Shown here: positions 1-12,104 of the stretch, in pieces
How the letters are laid out: each line of letters begins with the position of its first letter
How positions within the stretch are numbered: position 1 is the first letter of the stretch
Source of the DNA: Prochilodus magdalenae
Taxonomy: Eukaryota; Chordata; Actinopteri; Characiformes; Prochilodontidae
Length of the DNA: 64,000 nucleotides
NCBI GenBank assembly: GCA_024036415.1
Contig: JAMWET010000129.1
Coordinates: 499,001 to 563,000, forward strand
Direction: 5' to 3'
Program-made: the position numbers and the translations under genes
Notes under the pieces: generated by a model
Databases searched by the model: none
Told to the model about the DNA's origin: nothing
The model's input: only the letters and a program-made list of their open reading frames with translations

Positions 1-1189
1 AATTAAATTAACCCTCAACAAAAGGCAGATATAACGAGTGGTTATGTGTGTGTGTGTAATATTGGCTCAGTGCAGTTGATTTACGAGCATGTGTGACACA
101 GTAAGCTGCAGAGTGGTGACGCACAGATGCGTCATTCTCTGCGCATATTGTGAGTGCAGTGAGACACAGATGTGTGTCTGGGTGTGCAAATGTATCTGTG
201 TGTGCATGCACACAGGCAAGAGGTCTTAGAGCCTTGTGTGACTCAGAGCAGATGACCAATGCCGGCTAACATTCAACACCCTTTAGACCTAGTGTCTAGT
301 CATTAAGGGCTGTGCAGATGGGCAGCTACATGTTTTAGCACACACCTCTTGTGCATGGATGTCTGTGTAAAGCCAAGGGCCCATACAAGAAAGCATGGGA
401 AATAACCCTTTGGATGTGTCCAGGCACGAGAGGTTTTCCCAGCGTGGGCCGCTCTGACTTAGTCCTGATGAACTCCCCCGCAGCAGATAAAGGTAGAGAA
501 TTTCATTAGAAATGTTGTTCCACTGCTGCTGGATGTTAGAGTTTTCTGTTTAGAGTGGAGCAAGTCATGTGATTTTGGAAGCATGAGGGACCCGCAGACT
601 GACTCTTTCTTGGGATCCCTGCTGTAAGTGAGACAGAAACAGTCTAGCATGCTAGCATGCAGCAGGTGTCAGGTTACTGCAGCAGGAACACACTCCCACA
701 CACTAAAACAGATTGGAGAGAGTTTGTGGTATGTCACTATCTTCAATTTGGACACAGTTAATGTAGCAAAAAAAAAAAATTGAGATGGTCACACAAAAAT
801 CCGAGGCCAAAGTGGTCACATAGCCATTTGTCCATTTGTAATGAGAACTTTGACATAAAAGCTTTTTATCCTGAGGCCTGAAGCTGTTTTGTCTGAGCCC
901 TATATACATTCTGCCATAGGTGTTTTTTATACTAGTGCGTTAAACCAGCGCAGCTCAACAGCCGGGTTCACTGATATGAGATGTATCAACACACGACTAA
1001 CCAATGTATTTTATATATTGACTGATATGTTGTCACACCTCCACGGTGCACATTATCACAGTTTTGCATCTTCATTGCTCACTCAACAACCCAAAACTTT
1101 TTTTTCTTTTTCAAGTTTTAAACACAGACTTACGTGTGCATGCCCAGAGGTATGCTGAAATTAGGGGCGTTGTTATGGAAAACAAAGCG

Positions 1190-1290
1190 GCAGTACTGTG
1201 CAATAGTCTTAGGCCTCTTTGATGATTGAGAAGGTCATATACAATTCAAATAAATACAAATAATCACAAAACAGTAAATGCTTATGTAAA
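1190..1290. mobile_element. Tc1-like terminal-repeat remnant
   Basis: The motif cagtactgtgcaatagtctt matches the terminal motif seen at 22200 and 29160 with small changes. No partner end was found nearby, so this looks like a solitary remnant. Confidence 0.4.
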
Positions 1291-2699
1291 GTCATTTTTG
1301 TGAGCGGTGATATTTTGTGAGCTGATTAAAAGAACATGGATTCAGTTCCGCTTGTCTCCTTGTTATAGCCACTGCATGGATTTGCATGAATTTCCATCGC
1401 CAGCACACCTGAGTTAACTTAATGAAATATTGGTTAGCTGAAGCAGGTTTTGGGAGTTATCTCCAAACACACTTTCTTTCTGGAGAGGTACGAAAATGCA
1501 ATTTCATAGGGGTTCTAAAAAAGGTGTACAGTAATATCCTCATACAGTCACCATATTAAACCTAAACACTCAAAATGTGTTTTATCTTGGCCATGGCATG
1601 ATGGTAAATGTTCCCCTTTAGGTTTATTTCCATTGGTATTGGACTAAATATTTTTAGTTGGACCTGCACATGTGGTCCACCCAGTCTACCATCACCTCTG
1701 ATGTTTACTGCTTTCTCCTACTCGCCACTGGCAAACTTCTCTCTTATCTCCTGCATCAACACAAATGCCACTGTACCATGACAACCGTCCCATCTCCACG
1801 TCTCTTGTTTATTCAGAAACTCTCCAGCATTCTGCAACAACCAGGAAGTATAGTTCTGTGGTACTCTAGTGCCATTTTTCCAAGTCAAAGATCAGTTTGC
1901 ACTGATATAAACCAAGTGTAGATATATAACATCAAAGCTAATCTGAGGTCAACATGGCATTGATGAGAAATAAGGAGCAAGTTTTAACAACTAATGCATG
2001 TTCGCTTAGTAAAGGGCAAATAATAAATTTCTGAAGATTCTCAGACTTTCTGAAAATAATATTCCAGAATTAAACTCAGGAGCAAACTATTCAAGGCCTT
2101 TCACTTGATGCTCCAATCACAAAATGTTCAAAGAGCCACCACAGAAGTAGTTTTACCCTAAAAAGGGAGAAGTGCACAAATCTTATTTTTAAATATTTAA
2201 AAATTAAAAGTCCACCTAGGTGTTTCCCGACATCATGTATGAAACTTCTCATATTCTCTATTAGGGCAATAGTTAAAAATATTTTAAACAACTGGAGCTG
2301 TAGTGAACTTATCTGAAAAAGTATGCAAGTGTACTCTACCCCAGTGCATAGTGATACTCAGAAAACATTTGCAGAAAACAAGGTCACCAAGTCTTCAAAC
2401 CTATAATTACATGCTGCCTATATCTGGCGTGCCAGAAGGATACCTGTTTCTTAACAACCAAGTGGTTAAGGAAACGCCCCTAAAGTTAACTAGATGCCAC
2501 TAGAACATGTTTCTTTAAGGTTTTGGCACCAAACACTCAGGGTATGTTTACCATAAAAAGAAGGATGGTCATACAGAAAAGACGCTGGTGTTAAAAATAG
2601 TGAGGCACTAATGTTTTTTTTTCCTCAAAGATACATGGCATAATGACCTTAATAAATTATCCGAATATTTGAAATGAAAATCTGTCTGTCTCTGCCAAA
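1291..2699. other. Non-coding, no recognisable feature
   Basis: AT-rich sequence with frequent stops in all frames apart from an 87-codon frame at 1658-1921 that resembles nothing known. No exon or repeat was identified. Confidence 0.6.
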
Positions 2700-2860
2700 A
2701 ACTACAACTAGGTCATGGGTGGATCTTCCAGCAGGACAATGATCCAAAACATATGTCCAAAATCGACACAAAATTTTTTATGACCACAGAATCAAACCTT
2801 GAACACGACTTTCCCAGTCTCCTGACACTAACCCTGTGGAAAATATATGACATGAGCTGG
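2700..2860 (+). mobile_element. Decayed Tc1-type transposase fragment
   Basis: GHGWIFQQDNDPKHMSK is readable from about 2711. After a frame shift, SPDTNPVENI is readable near 2820. These are the second and third catalytic regions of Tc1 transposases ([15 protein letters not shown]). No terminal repeats were seen. Confidence 0.8.
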
Positions 2861-4049
2861 ATAGCCAGAGCCAAAAGACAGGACCTAGGACCTATAAGGA
2901 ACTAGATATATTCTACATTGGGGAGTGATCAGTTTCCTTAATCTGTATTCTATAATCTCATCCATCATTACAGGAAAAAAACTCACTGCTGTAGTTTTGG
3001 CGAAATGGGATTTCACTTAGCATTAATTACAGGTTAAGCAGGTTTAGCTAAACATTCTATCACATTTTGGAGCTGAGATTACAAATAGTTATTAGTGCAC
3101 ATTGCACACTGTTAGTTTCATTATGACTTCCCACACCTATTAGTTCCAATGTATGCTATCAGTCTGAAAGGGTAACTTTTGTAAGATATCTTTTTAGGAC
3201 ACAGTGACCACAGTCAGCTTTTTATTGTTATACTGCTTGATTGCAATATACTTATGATGTTCACACACACATATACATAAAGCTGAACATTAGCCTCAAC
3301 TTATTTGGCAGTTTGCTAATTAAATTTTCTGTTCCACTTTAAATGGTGCAGCAGTTCCATTTAGGTGTCTTAAATGTGGAACAGAAATTTAGAGAGAAGA
3401 GGCCTATGAGTAAAGCTCCAGCTACATAAATGATGTTTTGCAAATGTCACAGAAAAACTTGCAGACATCTGGTTACTTCAATAAATGCATCCTATATTAG
3501 AGAATATCGTTACCAACTTCATAATACAGTATATGAATATGACTTTATCGCTAAACTCGCACTTGGACATCTGTAATGAGCATCTAACGAATGGCACAGC
3601 AAAGCTATAATCACTGGACTGTTGAACACTGTCTCACTGTCTATGTGCAGCATAAATTCTCAGTCATTTAAATTTCTGCTTTTATTTGTTATTACTTCAG
3701 CAACCTAGCAAAGTCAGTATGTTCAAATATATGCAGTATATGTCTAGTATATAACTAGTTTTATAAATATAGAAGAAATAAAGCTGTTCTCATATGCCGC
3801 TTCACCTGGAAAACAGTGTTATATGCTCTTTTTTTTTACTTGTAAATAAAGAAAAACTGCTACTAGTTGCATTTTATAGCTAAAAGCAAATCCAACAGAA
3901 AAAAGCAGAAATAAACCAGTACATTTTGTATTTTGGATGTTAGTATGTTGGTCAACTTTAATGGAGGTTAATATGCTAGTCACCTGCATACTTTCAAAAC
4001 CTGCATATGTTTTGTTTTTGATGCTATGACTAAACTGGGTGACCAGCTG

Positions 4050-4135
4050 AACCTGCACCAGACCAGTACTAGACTAGCATGAACCAATGTTTACAGTGAA
4101 TACGCTGGTTCATGCTGGTCTGTGCTAGATTTTTA
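4050..4135. repeat. Interrupted inverted repeat (agcatgaacca arms)
   Basis: The sequence ctagcatgaacca at about 4074-4086 faces tggttcatgctgg at about 4108-4120, with further partial pairing outside. A similar fold-back text is common in fish DNA. The transposon family was not identified. Confidence 0.5.
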
Positions 4136-4140
4136 GCAGG

Positions 4141-7100
4141 GTTGCCCCTGATTTAACTTTACTTGTATGCTGTGACATTGTTTGTCATTAACCACAGCCT
4201 ACAATATGATGTAAAGCTTTTATTTAGCGCAAAAATTTAAAAGAAAGTGCTATTTCACTATTGCACTTCATGTATTTATTTTAGATTAAATATGGCATCA
4301 GAAGTAGGACCTGCTAATTTACTAGTAACATTTAAGCATTCAATTACAGGCTCAAAATTTACATCTTTATTAAAGGATCAACTAAGTTACCGCAATGTTA
4401 ACTGAATACCTATTCGGTCATTATTGGCTATGATGCTGTGTTTAGGTGAACCAAGGTAGGAATGCTACCAGAAATGAACATTTATGCTAGTGTTTTTAAT
4501 CACATGAAGAAAGGTGAATTAAACATTGCTCTGTGTGGCTGACACAAGGCTGTGTGACTGCATATTCTGCAGTGTCAACAAAACTGGAGCATTCATGAAA
4601 TGACTGGAATTTTAAATCCCAGCACTGCTCAGCACAGCACAGTGGACAACCTGTTGATGTTGCTGGTAATGTGTGTCTTTGTGTCCGTCTCATGCATAAT
4701 TGACTTGTTAGTGTCTTAAGATTCCCACCTCCAGGGACCTAGCCAAATGCCCAAACTTATATTTACTATCCACTGATTCACTACATAAGGCACTAGTTAG
4801 TGAATCAAGATGGTGTCTCAGGTTACAGTACTGAAACTACTGTCCTATGCAGTGATTCCTGGTTATGGTTTTAAGAACCGAAAGTAAAGATAAATGCCAT
4901 GTGGCAAACTAAACCTCCTACATTTCATGTCAGAGCATTTACTGAAGCAATGTAGTTAAGGCTGTAAGAGATTTTGGCTTCCTTTTCTTAAGCCCATGAA
5001 AATAGTGTAATTCTGCAGTTCCATGAAGTCAAAACAGTGCCTGCAACTTCTTTAACAACTTGTGTTTTCAAAAAAAAGGTTCCCCAAAACTTTGTCAATT
5101 GTGATACACGAGAGATCATGCATTAGACTCCAGGGATCATCAGTTATAACCATTTAATATGTGGTCAAATTATATTGGTTATGTTAGTAAACATGTGTTA
5201 CTTACTTCCAATGGGCCTTTTTCTTTTTACTATTATAATTATTATTCCTTATAAACTTATAATATTTATTACTGGTTTGTAAATCCTTGTAACATTATAA
5301 TTTACAATGGGTTCTTATTTGTCCAAATGCTAATCTTATCTTAATAAATAAAAAAAGATGTCTAACAATTAAAGCAGAGAGAGGGCCTGGTTAGTTATTT
5401 TGATTGAAGCATTAAATGCATACTGTGTCCCATAAAAGACGATTACAGACTACATTTTAAACGTTAATCTAATCCATCAACCCCCTTTCAAATGTCAGAC
5501 TTGGCAACCTATTGATGAGGCCAAGAGGGTTGTTATTGAGCATTCAACAATAGCTATATGTAATGATATTATTTGATAAAGCTACAATGGTTGTACTTAT
5601 ACTTCTGGCATAAGTGCAAAAGGCGTACTACATGCAGTAAAGCATGGACTGTGTACTTAAAGACAGAAATGAAGCAGAAATGCCTAATTGCTTCCGACCA
5701 CTGAGCTCACTGTTATAGCTGGAGTCTGAGTCACTGCCAGAAGATTTAATGTAAAAGCTCCCAGAGGCCCAGCGCGTAACAACAGGAAGAAGGAAGAGAC
5801 AGGCTGCAATAAAAGGAGTCACTGTTTCTCAGTAATAAACTGCTCTGGCATGACACACTTCTAGCTATTCTCGCTCTTCTAAAGAAACCATGTTTGTGAG
5901 CTATTGTTCAGCAAAGTCAGTGGAGATGATATGGATTTAGAAGCCATAGCAGTTCCACCCAGCGTGTGTACAGGTGTGAAATTCCATTGCAGTGAGCTGT
6001 AGAAAATCCATACAACTCAGCACAGACTAACCTCTTCCTAATCACGTTGAGACTTCTTACCGATGCGTGTGGGAAGAAAGTCAGATTACTTTCTGCAGTG
6101 TGAATGTGAATGAGGAGTCAGGCTTCCCCTTGTTCGAAACCATAAATGTGAATGCGGCGTGCAAATGCGGCACACATGAGCAACACACCCATATGTACTC
6201 ATCTTTGACACGTTCTCTGAAACTCCTTCTGTGGCTGTTTGATTTTGCCGCTTTGTCCTCTGTATGGCAAAGTTATGTGGCACACGTGTTGATTTTGGAT
6301 TAAAAAACTCCACTGGATTAAAAAAGCGTAAGAGAGGCAACTGTGATATACAGCTGAATGGGCATCGTTGTGTACAGTTTACATGCAGACTTTTGTTAAT
6401 GTATAGCTCACCTCACAGAAACCTGTGCTGCCTTTATCAAGTGTTTGCTCAGAGAGCATATCAAGTTCCAGCAAGTCACGTATGCCATGTAGACCAAAAA
6501 CAAAAATATTTTTTCCACTAGACCGCTGAGAACATGCTGTTGTTTTTTATTCCAGCTTTAGCACTATGTATGAGTCCAGGGCATAAGACAATCTTGTCTG
6601 TAAAACAAGAGAATCTGTCAAATATTAACTCTGTGGTTAACAGACAACTTCCAAAGTCTATATGTGTTTTAATTCAGTATCTCAGTAGCTGAAATAGTAA
6701 TATTTCTATCCAATCCAAGCCGCAGGCCAATGGACACCAAACGTGACACAAACTGAACAAAGAGACAAAATGTCTTCAAGTGCAAGAAGTGACCCACTCC
6801 GGCCTGTCTTGTTGTTGTTTTCCTTCCTTGGGCATGTGCTCTTGTTTTTGTTTTCAAGGCACTGCCCTTTCATTTTGCCCCTCATGTGTGTCTTGTCAAT
6901 AACTACTTTACAGATGTTTCACGTTTGTGTTACCCTGTGTGCCTCCTGTGTTTGTCTTGCACCTTGCTATTCTACCACCATTCCCCACCACATAGTGGTA
7001 TGTGATTGTGATGTGAAGCCACGCAAATGTTGTACTAGCATTAGCAGCGACAGTGGATGTTTAACCAGAGGAGAGCTTTAGTAGTATAGATTGTGTGGAG

Positions 7101-7549
7101 AAAGGTAGGAAGACGATCTGGATTTATTGTTTTTAGTGTTTTATAATACTGTACTGGAATTCTATGAGATGCTGGAAAAATGTAATTCCTGACAGAGCGT
7201 TCCATTCAGTGCTGTGGCCTACAGAATGTTACTGCTTATGGCGGCAGAATTTTCTATTGCAGCTCGTTTAAACGTGAACATAGCCTAAGTGTTTTAGGTG
7301 CTAACAGCTTCTTGTTAGCGCCTTCTTGTCCTTGTTTTGTATTTTAACCTATTTAAATTCTTTAGTTTAGTTTTTTCTATTGTTGCTTTGTGATCCTTTA
7401 CTGATCACAAATAAGCAATTGGTGACATCGGATTGATGATACATATATCTCGCTACTGGACATGGAATAGCTGCACTTTGTACTGTTACAGCTTTGTGAC
7501 TGCCTTTGGTTCCTTAAATGGGCATGTCATGGATTACAAAATAGGCCAT
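4141..7549. other. Non-coding, no assigned feature
   Basis: AT-rich intergenic sequence. A poly-A-like end near 5331-5357 (atcttatcttaataaataaa) may be another LINE/SINE tail. A minus-strand stretch at 5700-5822 has a splice-acceptor-like tttattgcag and a short open frame (GSDSDSSYNSELSG), not enough for an exon call. Confidence 0.5.
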
Positions 7550-8340
7550 ACTTGAGCACTGCTATGTCCACTGGATACTGTGACTTTGTCTGGACCTTAT
7601 GTGCGCATATGCAAATGAGTCCAAACTGCACTTTATCCTGCAGCCACACTGCTTTGTAATCCTTTGATTTGTGAGTGCATCAAGGCGGCAGTTGGGACCA
7701 CACGGAAAATGCAGCCGCAGGCTCACGACGTCACTGCACGTTTGGCCTCGTGGCCATGTCATTTCCGCCATTTCAATGCAAAGCGGAGGCAGCTACAGGA
7801 AAAAGTGTCTGTGTGTTCATCCAGTCTGTGTGTTTTCATAGCTGGCCTTGATGCCGGCTGTGATTTTCCGTTTCCCAAGACGTGTTTGATTAGGTCTCAC
7901 ACTCAAACGGCCACCCGACTCACACTACTTTGTATGCACAGGCACAGAACAGAGGCTTATAATGCACCGCACACACACCAGCTGTGTCCAGCACGCAACA
8001 AGGCTGGGGTGAATGCTGTTGTACGATTGGTCAGACAGCTCCACCTGCGTGTGTCTGAGTGTGAGTATGTTTGTGTGCGTCACACACCCTTTGAGAGCAG
8101 CCTAGTGGAGCCAGCGAGCAAGTGAGAGTAAGAGTGTGCTGCGTCTGAAGCTACTGAGCTGACAGAGCGGACTCGTGGCAGGACACGGACTGCCACATGG
8201 AGCCAACACACACACACTCGCGCACAGAGGCAGTGAGTCAGACAGAGAGAGACGTCAGATCTTCGTCACCAGCTCTTAGCATCAGCATGCGGCTCACTTC
8301 TTCATTCACACTCGCTCTCCACTGAATTCCTACTAGCTAT
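7550..8340 (+). promoter_or_regulatory. Promoter-like / first-exon-like stretch
   Basis: CpG is more frequent here than in the flanks (for example gctcacgacgtcactgcacg). A CACA/purine-rich 5'-UTR-like run follows, with an ATG at 8197 (MEPTHTHSRTEA) that ends exactly at an ideal donor, GGCA|gtgagt at 8233. It could be the first exon of a plus-strand gene. The next recognised plus-strand exon is the FKBP8-family exon at 30891. The link is inference only. Confidence 0.25.
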
Positions 8341-9360
8341 TCATCCTCTGCCTAATCAAAACCTTAAACTAAATGGCCACTAGTGGAAATGCTTTGAACT
8401 ATAAACCCATTTTGAAAATGATTTAGCTAATTAAAATTATGAGATGCAATAACAGACACTCATCAAACTACCTAACACATTAGCATCTTTCAGTCCAGCA
8501 GTCACTGCAGCTTCTTATTTTGGTCTAGATTCTGAATGAGTGTCCAAAGGACCCCTTAATACTTTATAAGGTTTTTGTTGTTTAATATACCTGCAGTGCA
8601 TATCTGTACCTTACATTAACATTAATAAAAGAATGTTGGTATTTAAATTAACTAAGGCTACATACAAAAATCAATTCAAGTTCTAGATATTATTATATAC
8701 AAGATATTATTGCTTGTGCAAATTGTACCTGGGGTGATTATAAAGGCAATCATTGCAATGAAGCCTCATAAAGTTCAGCATCATGACGCAATTGGAATGG
8801 GCTACAGAGCTCTAGCAAAGACGTCAAAACATTCCTGCCAGTACAGTCGATTTGATTATATGCACTTGAAAAAATCATGGAAGTTTAAGGAGTGTGCCAG
8901 GAAAGATATCTATCAGACAAATGATAAGGAAGGTAAGACAGAAGTCAGCAGTCATGCAAAAAAGAGCTGAGGATCAACCTAAACACAAATGATTTAAGAT
9001 CAACCTAATTAACAAACTAATTAAATTAAATTAATTAAATTAATTAAACTTAAAGCAAAACTCTGCCAAGAAAGAAGCAAGGAGACATGCATCTACAATT
9101 TACACCAAGGGATTTTGACAAAATTCTTTTGGAACATTATATTCTAAACAAAAACAGAGCTATTTTGCAAAACTTCAACTCCATGTGTTTGGAGAACAAA
9201 GGATTGCAGGTATAATCCCAAGAAGAACATGCCGAATTACAGAGGCTGGAACTTGTGTGAGACTTTTTCTGGGAAAATGGTACTAGAGGATGGTGCATTG
9301 AAAGAAACACACTGAACATCATACATATTAGAAATGACGTTACTCTTATTTACCAGAAAC

Positions 9361-9475
9361 TTTTTGACTTTTATTATTTATAATGTTCTGTTCTTATTTT
9401 TTGTACTGAGTACCTTGCTATCCCTTTGCTGCTGTAACACTGTGAATCTTATCTTATCTTATCTTAAACCTGTCT
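9361..9475 (+). repeat. LINE/SINE 3' tail with (TCTTA)n
   Basis: The sequence ccctttgctgctgtaacact, then gtgaa and four TCTTA-type units, is the common 3' end of L2-like LINEs and their partner SINEs in fish. The body upstream is too decayed to classify. Confidence 0.5.
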
Positions 9476-9829
9476 CTGTTGAGGAGATGGATGTGTTATG
9501 GAGATAACTATTTTTGAATTTTGGGAGCCAGCAAAAAATTGGAAAGGCCTTTCCTCCTGATTATTAGGCAAAGAACAGATATTTCAAAAGACAGTAAGCC
9601 AGTAAGTTTCTACATCATTGCTATGCATTTGAATGCAAAAGCACTAAATGATTCCTGTAGGTGGCAGTTGTAGGGTATTAACACTTGTCTGACACATAGA
9701 ATATTTCTGTCACTAAAACTGGCATTACAAATCCCCAATTATGGCATCAAGGTAGTAATTCCACCTCCTCCAAAAAGTGACATTTGGGCCAATCAGTGTG
9801 ACTGTTATTAAAGTTGACCATGACCCCGT

Positions 9830-10080
9830 TGGCCATGGGGCTGGTCAGATCTGTCTCTGGAAGCTGTGAATGAAACAGAGCTTCCAATAGCCGAACCTGT
9901 CTGCCCTTATCCATCCAGCAGTGATCTGAAGACGAGCAGTGTGAAGGGTCAGGCTAATAGCAGCGCTATAATTAGCTTTCCAGATGTGGAGAGCTCTTCC
10001 ATGACAACCCCAGACGTGTCTGTCTCATTAGCAGCAGAGTGTGCAGGGCAAGGCCCACATTGAGACAGGTTCTTAAGGGT
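9830..10080. other. Possible conserved non-coding element or orphan exon
   Basis: The stretch is less AT-rich and less repetitive than its surroundings. It contains palindromic gctataattagc (homeodomain TAATTA core) near 9964-9976 and an open frame of ~65 codons (LPIAEPVCPYPSSSDLKTSS onward) ending at 10063. No splice donor fits that frame before the stop. I favour a regulatory element over an exon. Confidence 0.25.
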
Positions 10081-10589
10081 GAGAGTGAAGGAAAGACAGG
10101 ACAAGAGGGACAGGCTATGTTTTTTTTTAATACTCTCATTTTTAGTTACTGGTTTCTGGTTATCTAACCAGCAGACTCCTATAAATAGCAGGCTGAGAAG
10201 TCCTTACCGACAGACCTATCACAATTTAAAATATCAGCTGACTGCAATTACTTAATGTGATTCCAACTTTTTCCACAATTATTAGTTTTACTTCCTAATA
10301 AACAGAATGTGGATTGAGATCAGGTTGGTTAAGGCATATGTATGTACAACCCCCAAGTTTGTACATATATTAAAGTATGGAACGGAACAGGATTGTCATT
10401 GCCACATTCACTGCTGGGAACAGGTCAGGACTGCAGGCAGTCCAGTCCAGTACCCATACCCACTTCCTCTGCAGCAATTTCTTTATAATGTGTGCAGCAT
10501 TTTTGAAAGCAGCATATGTTGCTCTAAGATCTTAAATGTACTTTTCTGCGTTACTGCTGCATCACAGAGGGGTAAATGACTTTTACCAA

Positions 10590-11815
10590 GGACAGAGACA
10601 CACTGACCTCCCATGGCAGACACTGGCTCAGGAGTTGTTGCTAAAAACGAATGGTTCTTTTCGTCTTTGGTTCAGAGCACATGGCATTCATTTCTTCCCC
10701 AAAAGATCAGGAATCCGAATCCAAAATCATGTCTGACACAATACACATTGTCACTGTGTGAGATGCCTCTGAGCCCAGAGGTGTGGATGCTGTTTCTAAA
10801 CAGGATTAACGCGGGGGTTCTGTTAAATGACTGTTCTCAAGGCAGTGCAGTCTGAGGGATCAGAGATCATGGGTCTTTAGCTCATGCATTTGTTGACATA
10901 CAGGAGTTCCTCTGCTCATCTTTGCTTATCAAAGACTCTTTGTGAAGACTTGTGAAAGCTTTTCGTGAATACTGCTCTTGTACCAAAACATGTTTGCAGT
11001 CAACTGTTTACTGTACCTGCTCACCTGTTTAAAATCACATCATTTTTTGGTTTTTGACCTCATTGCTAGAACTAAATTGCTCTGTCCCAACTTTTTTGGA
11101 AAGTATTGCAGGCCTGAAATGCAGGAATGAATGCACAGTACCAGTCAAAAGTTTACATATACCCATTCATGAATGGATGTTTTTTGTATTCTTAAGAACA
11201 TGCACAGGCCTATGCTTAACAGCTCTCACAGATGAAAAACTAAACATCCTGATATACCATATACACTCTTGATATATCACTATATTGTTTTTTGCCATAT
11301 CACCCACCTCTAATATACATTTTGTTGCGCAAAAATGTTGTCAATCTAAAAAGCTTACCCTTTTATGAATATTCATGATTGACAAACCAGTAGAATTTGT
11401 CCAAAATTGCTCAAAAAAAATATTGTTATATCAATGCCCATTGCAAGTTAAGAAAGATGTTTTATCCTCTGGTAAAGTTACATATTGGAGTTTTTAAGGT
11501 GACTACATAATACCATGAGTGCCATTTTAAAGCTTGATATCTACACTTTTATTCTGAAGTAAAGCTTCAAGCTAAAATAAGGAAATCTTCTATGAGTAGC
11601 CGTGTCTAAAACTTTGACTGGTACTATATGTTAACAAATGAAATTGACCAGACAAAACATAAAAAGCTTGGATTCATACTGTCTGCAATGAAATAAAAGT
11701 CAAAGTCAATGTAAAAAAAAAAAAAACGCTGCATTGTTTATTTACATTTTCCATACTGTCCCAGCTTTTTCTGATTTGGGGCTGTGAATAAATGAAAACA
11801 GAAACCTTCACTACA
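10590..11815 (+). mobile_element. Fish DNA-transposon copy A, split by an inserted element
   Basis: The part 10590-11135 ends with ctgtcccaacttttttggaa, and the part 11634-11815 holds tactgtcccagctttttctg and ttggggctgtgaat. These are two pieces of a dispersed fish repeat with characteristic gtcccaactttttt ends, interrupted by the element at 11136-11633. A related copy lies at 24060-25020. Coding content is only broken fragments. The superfamily is not certain. Confidence 0.65.
11136..11633. mobile_element. Non-autonomous inverted-repeat transposon nested in copy A
   Basis: Terminal inverted repeats cagtaccagtcaaaagttt (11136-11154) and aaactttgactggtact (11609-11625) match over 17 bp with one base gap. 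The interior is AT-rich and non-coding. This end sequence is that of a widespread Tc1-type miniature element in fish (from memory). The expected TA duplication is blurred by mutation. Confidence 0.75.
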
Positions 11816-12049
11816 ACCATACAGACAGTCCAAAGGAACACAACTGGCTTTGCTCCTTCTGGATCACTCAGTGCTAGTCAACATAGACGCTGATCACCTG
11901 ATGTACCAATATTGGCAGTAAGCGTTCACTTCCAAGTGTGTTAAGCTGTCCAATGACGTGTTAGTGTCTGTTTGAAAACATACAGTGTTTGGCCTCCCAT
12001 GGCTTAGAGGTGCTAGCCTTAACTCTTCTAGCACTGGTAGTATGTCTAA

Positions 12050-12104
12050 CAAAACAAAACAAAACAAAACAAAACAAAACAAAACAAAACAAAACAAAAC
12101 AAAA
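12050..12104. repeat. (AAAAC)n microsatellite
   Basis: Ten perfect AAAAC units (12051-12100) plus partial units. Confidence 0.97.

Noticed and set aside
6130..6145. gttcgaaacc, considered as a tRNA T-loop (B box)
   Set aside because: No A box at the right distance and no cloverleaf could be drawn. No intact tRNA gene was recognised anywhere.
6743..7081. A 112-codon frame with hydrophobic, Cys-rich stretches
   Set aside because: Hydrophobicity comes from a T-rich run. No start context, splice sites or recognisable family.
7664..8125. A 153-codon plus-strand open frame
   Set aside because: No domain, a mixed His/Cys/Thr-rich composition from CA-type repeats, and no family resemblance. Better explained by the lower AT content of a promoter-like patch.
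12050..12104. Regular direct repeats resembling a CRISPR-like array
   Set aside because: A simple pentanucleotide microsatellite in vertebrate DNA with no spacers.
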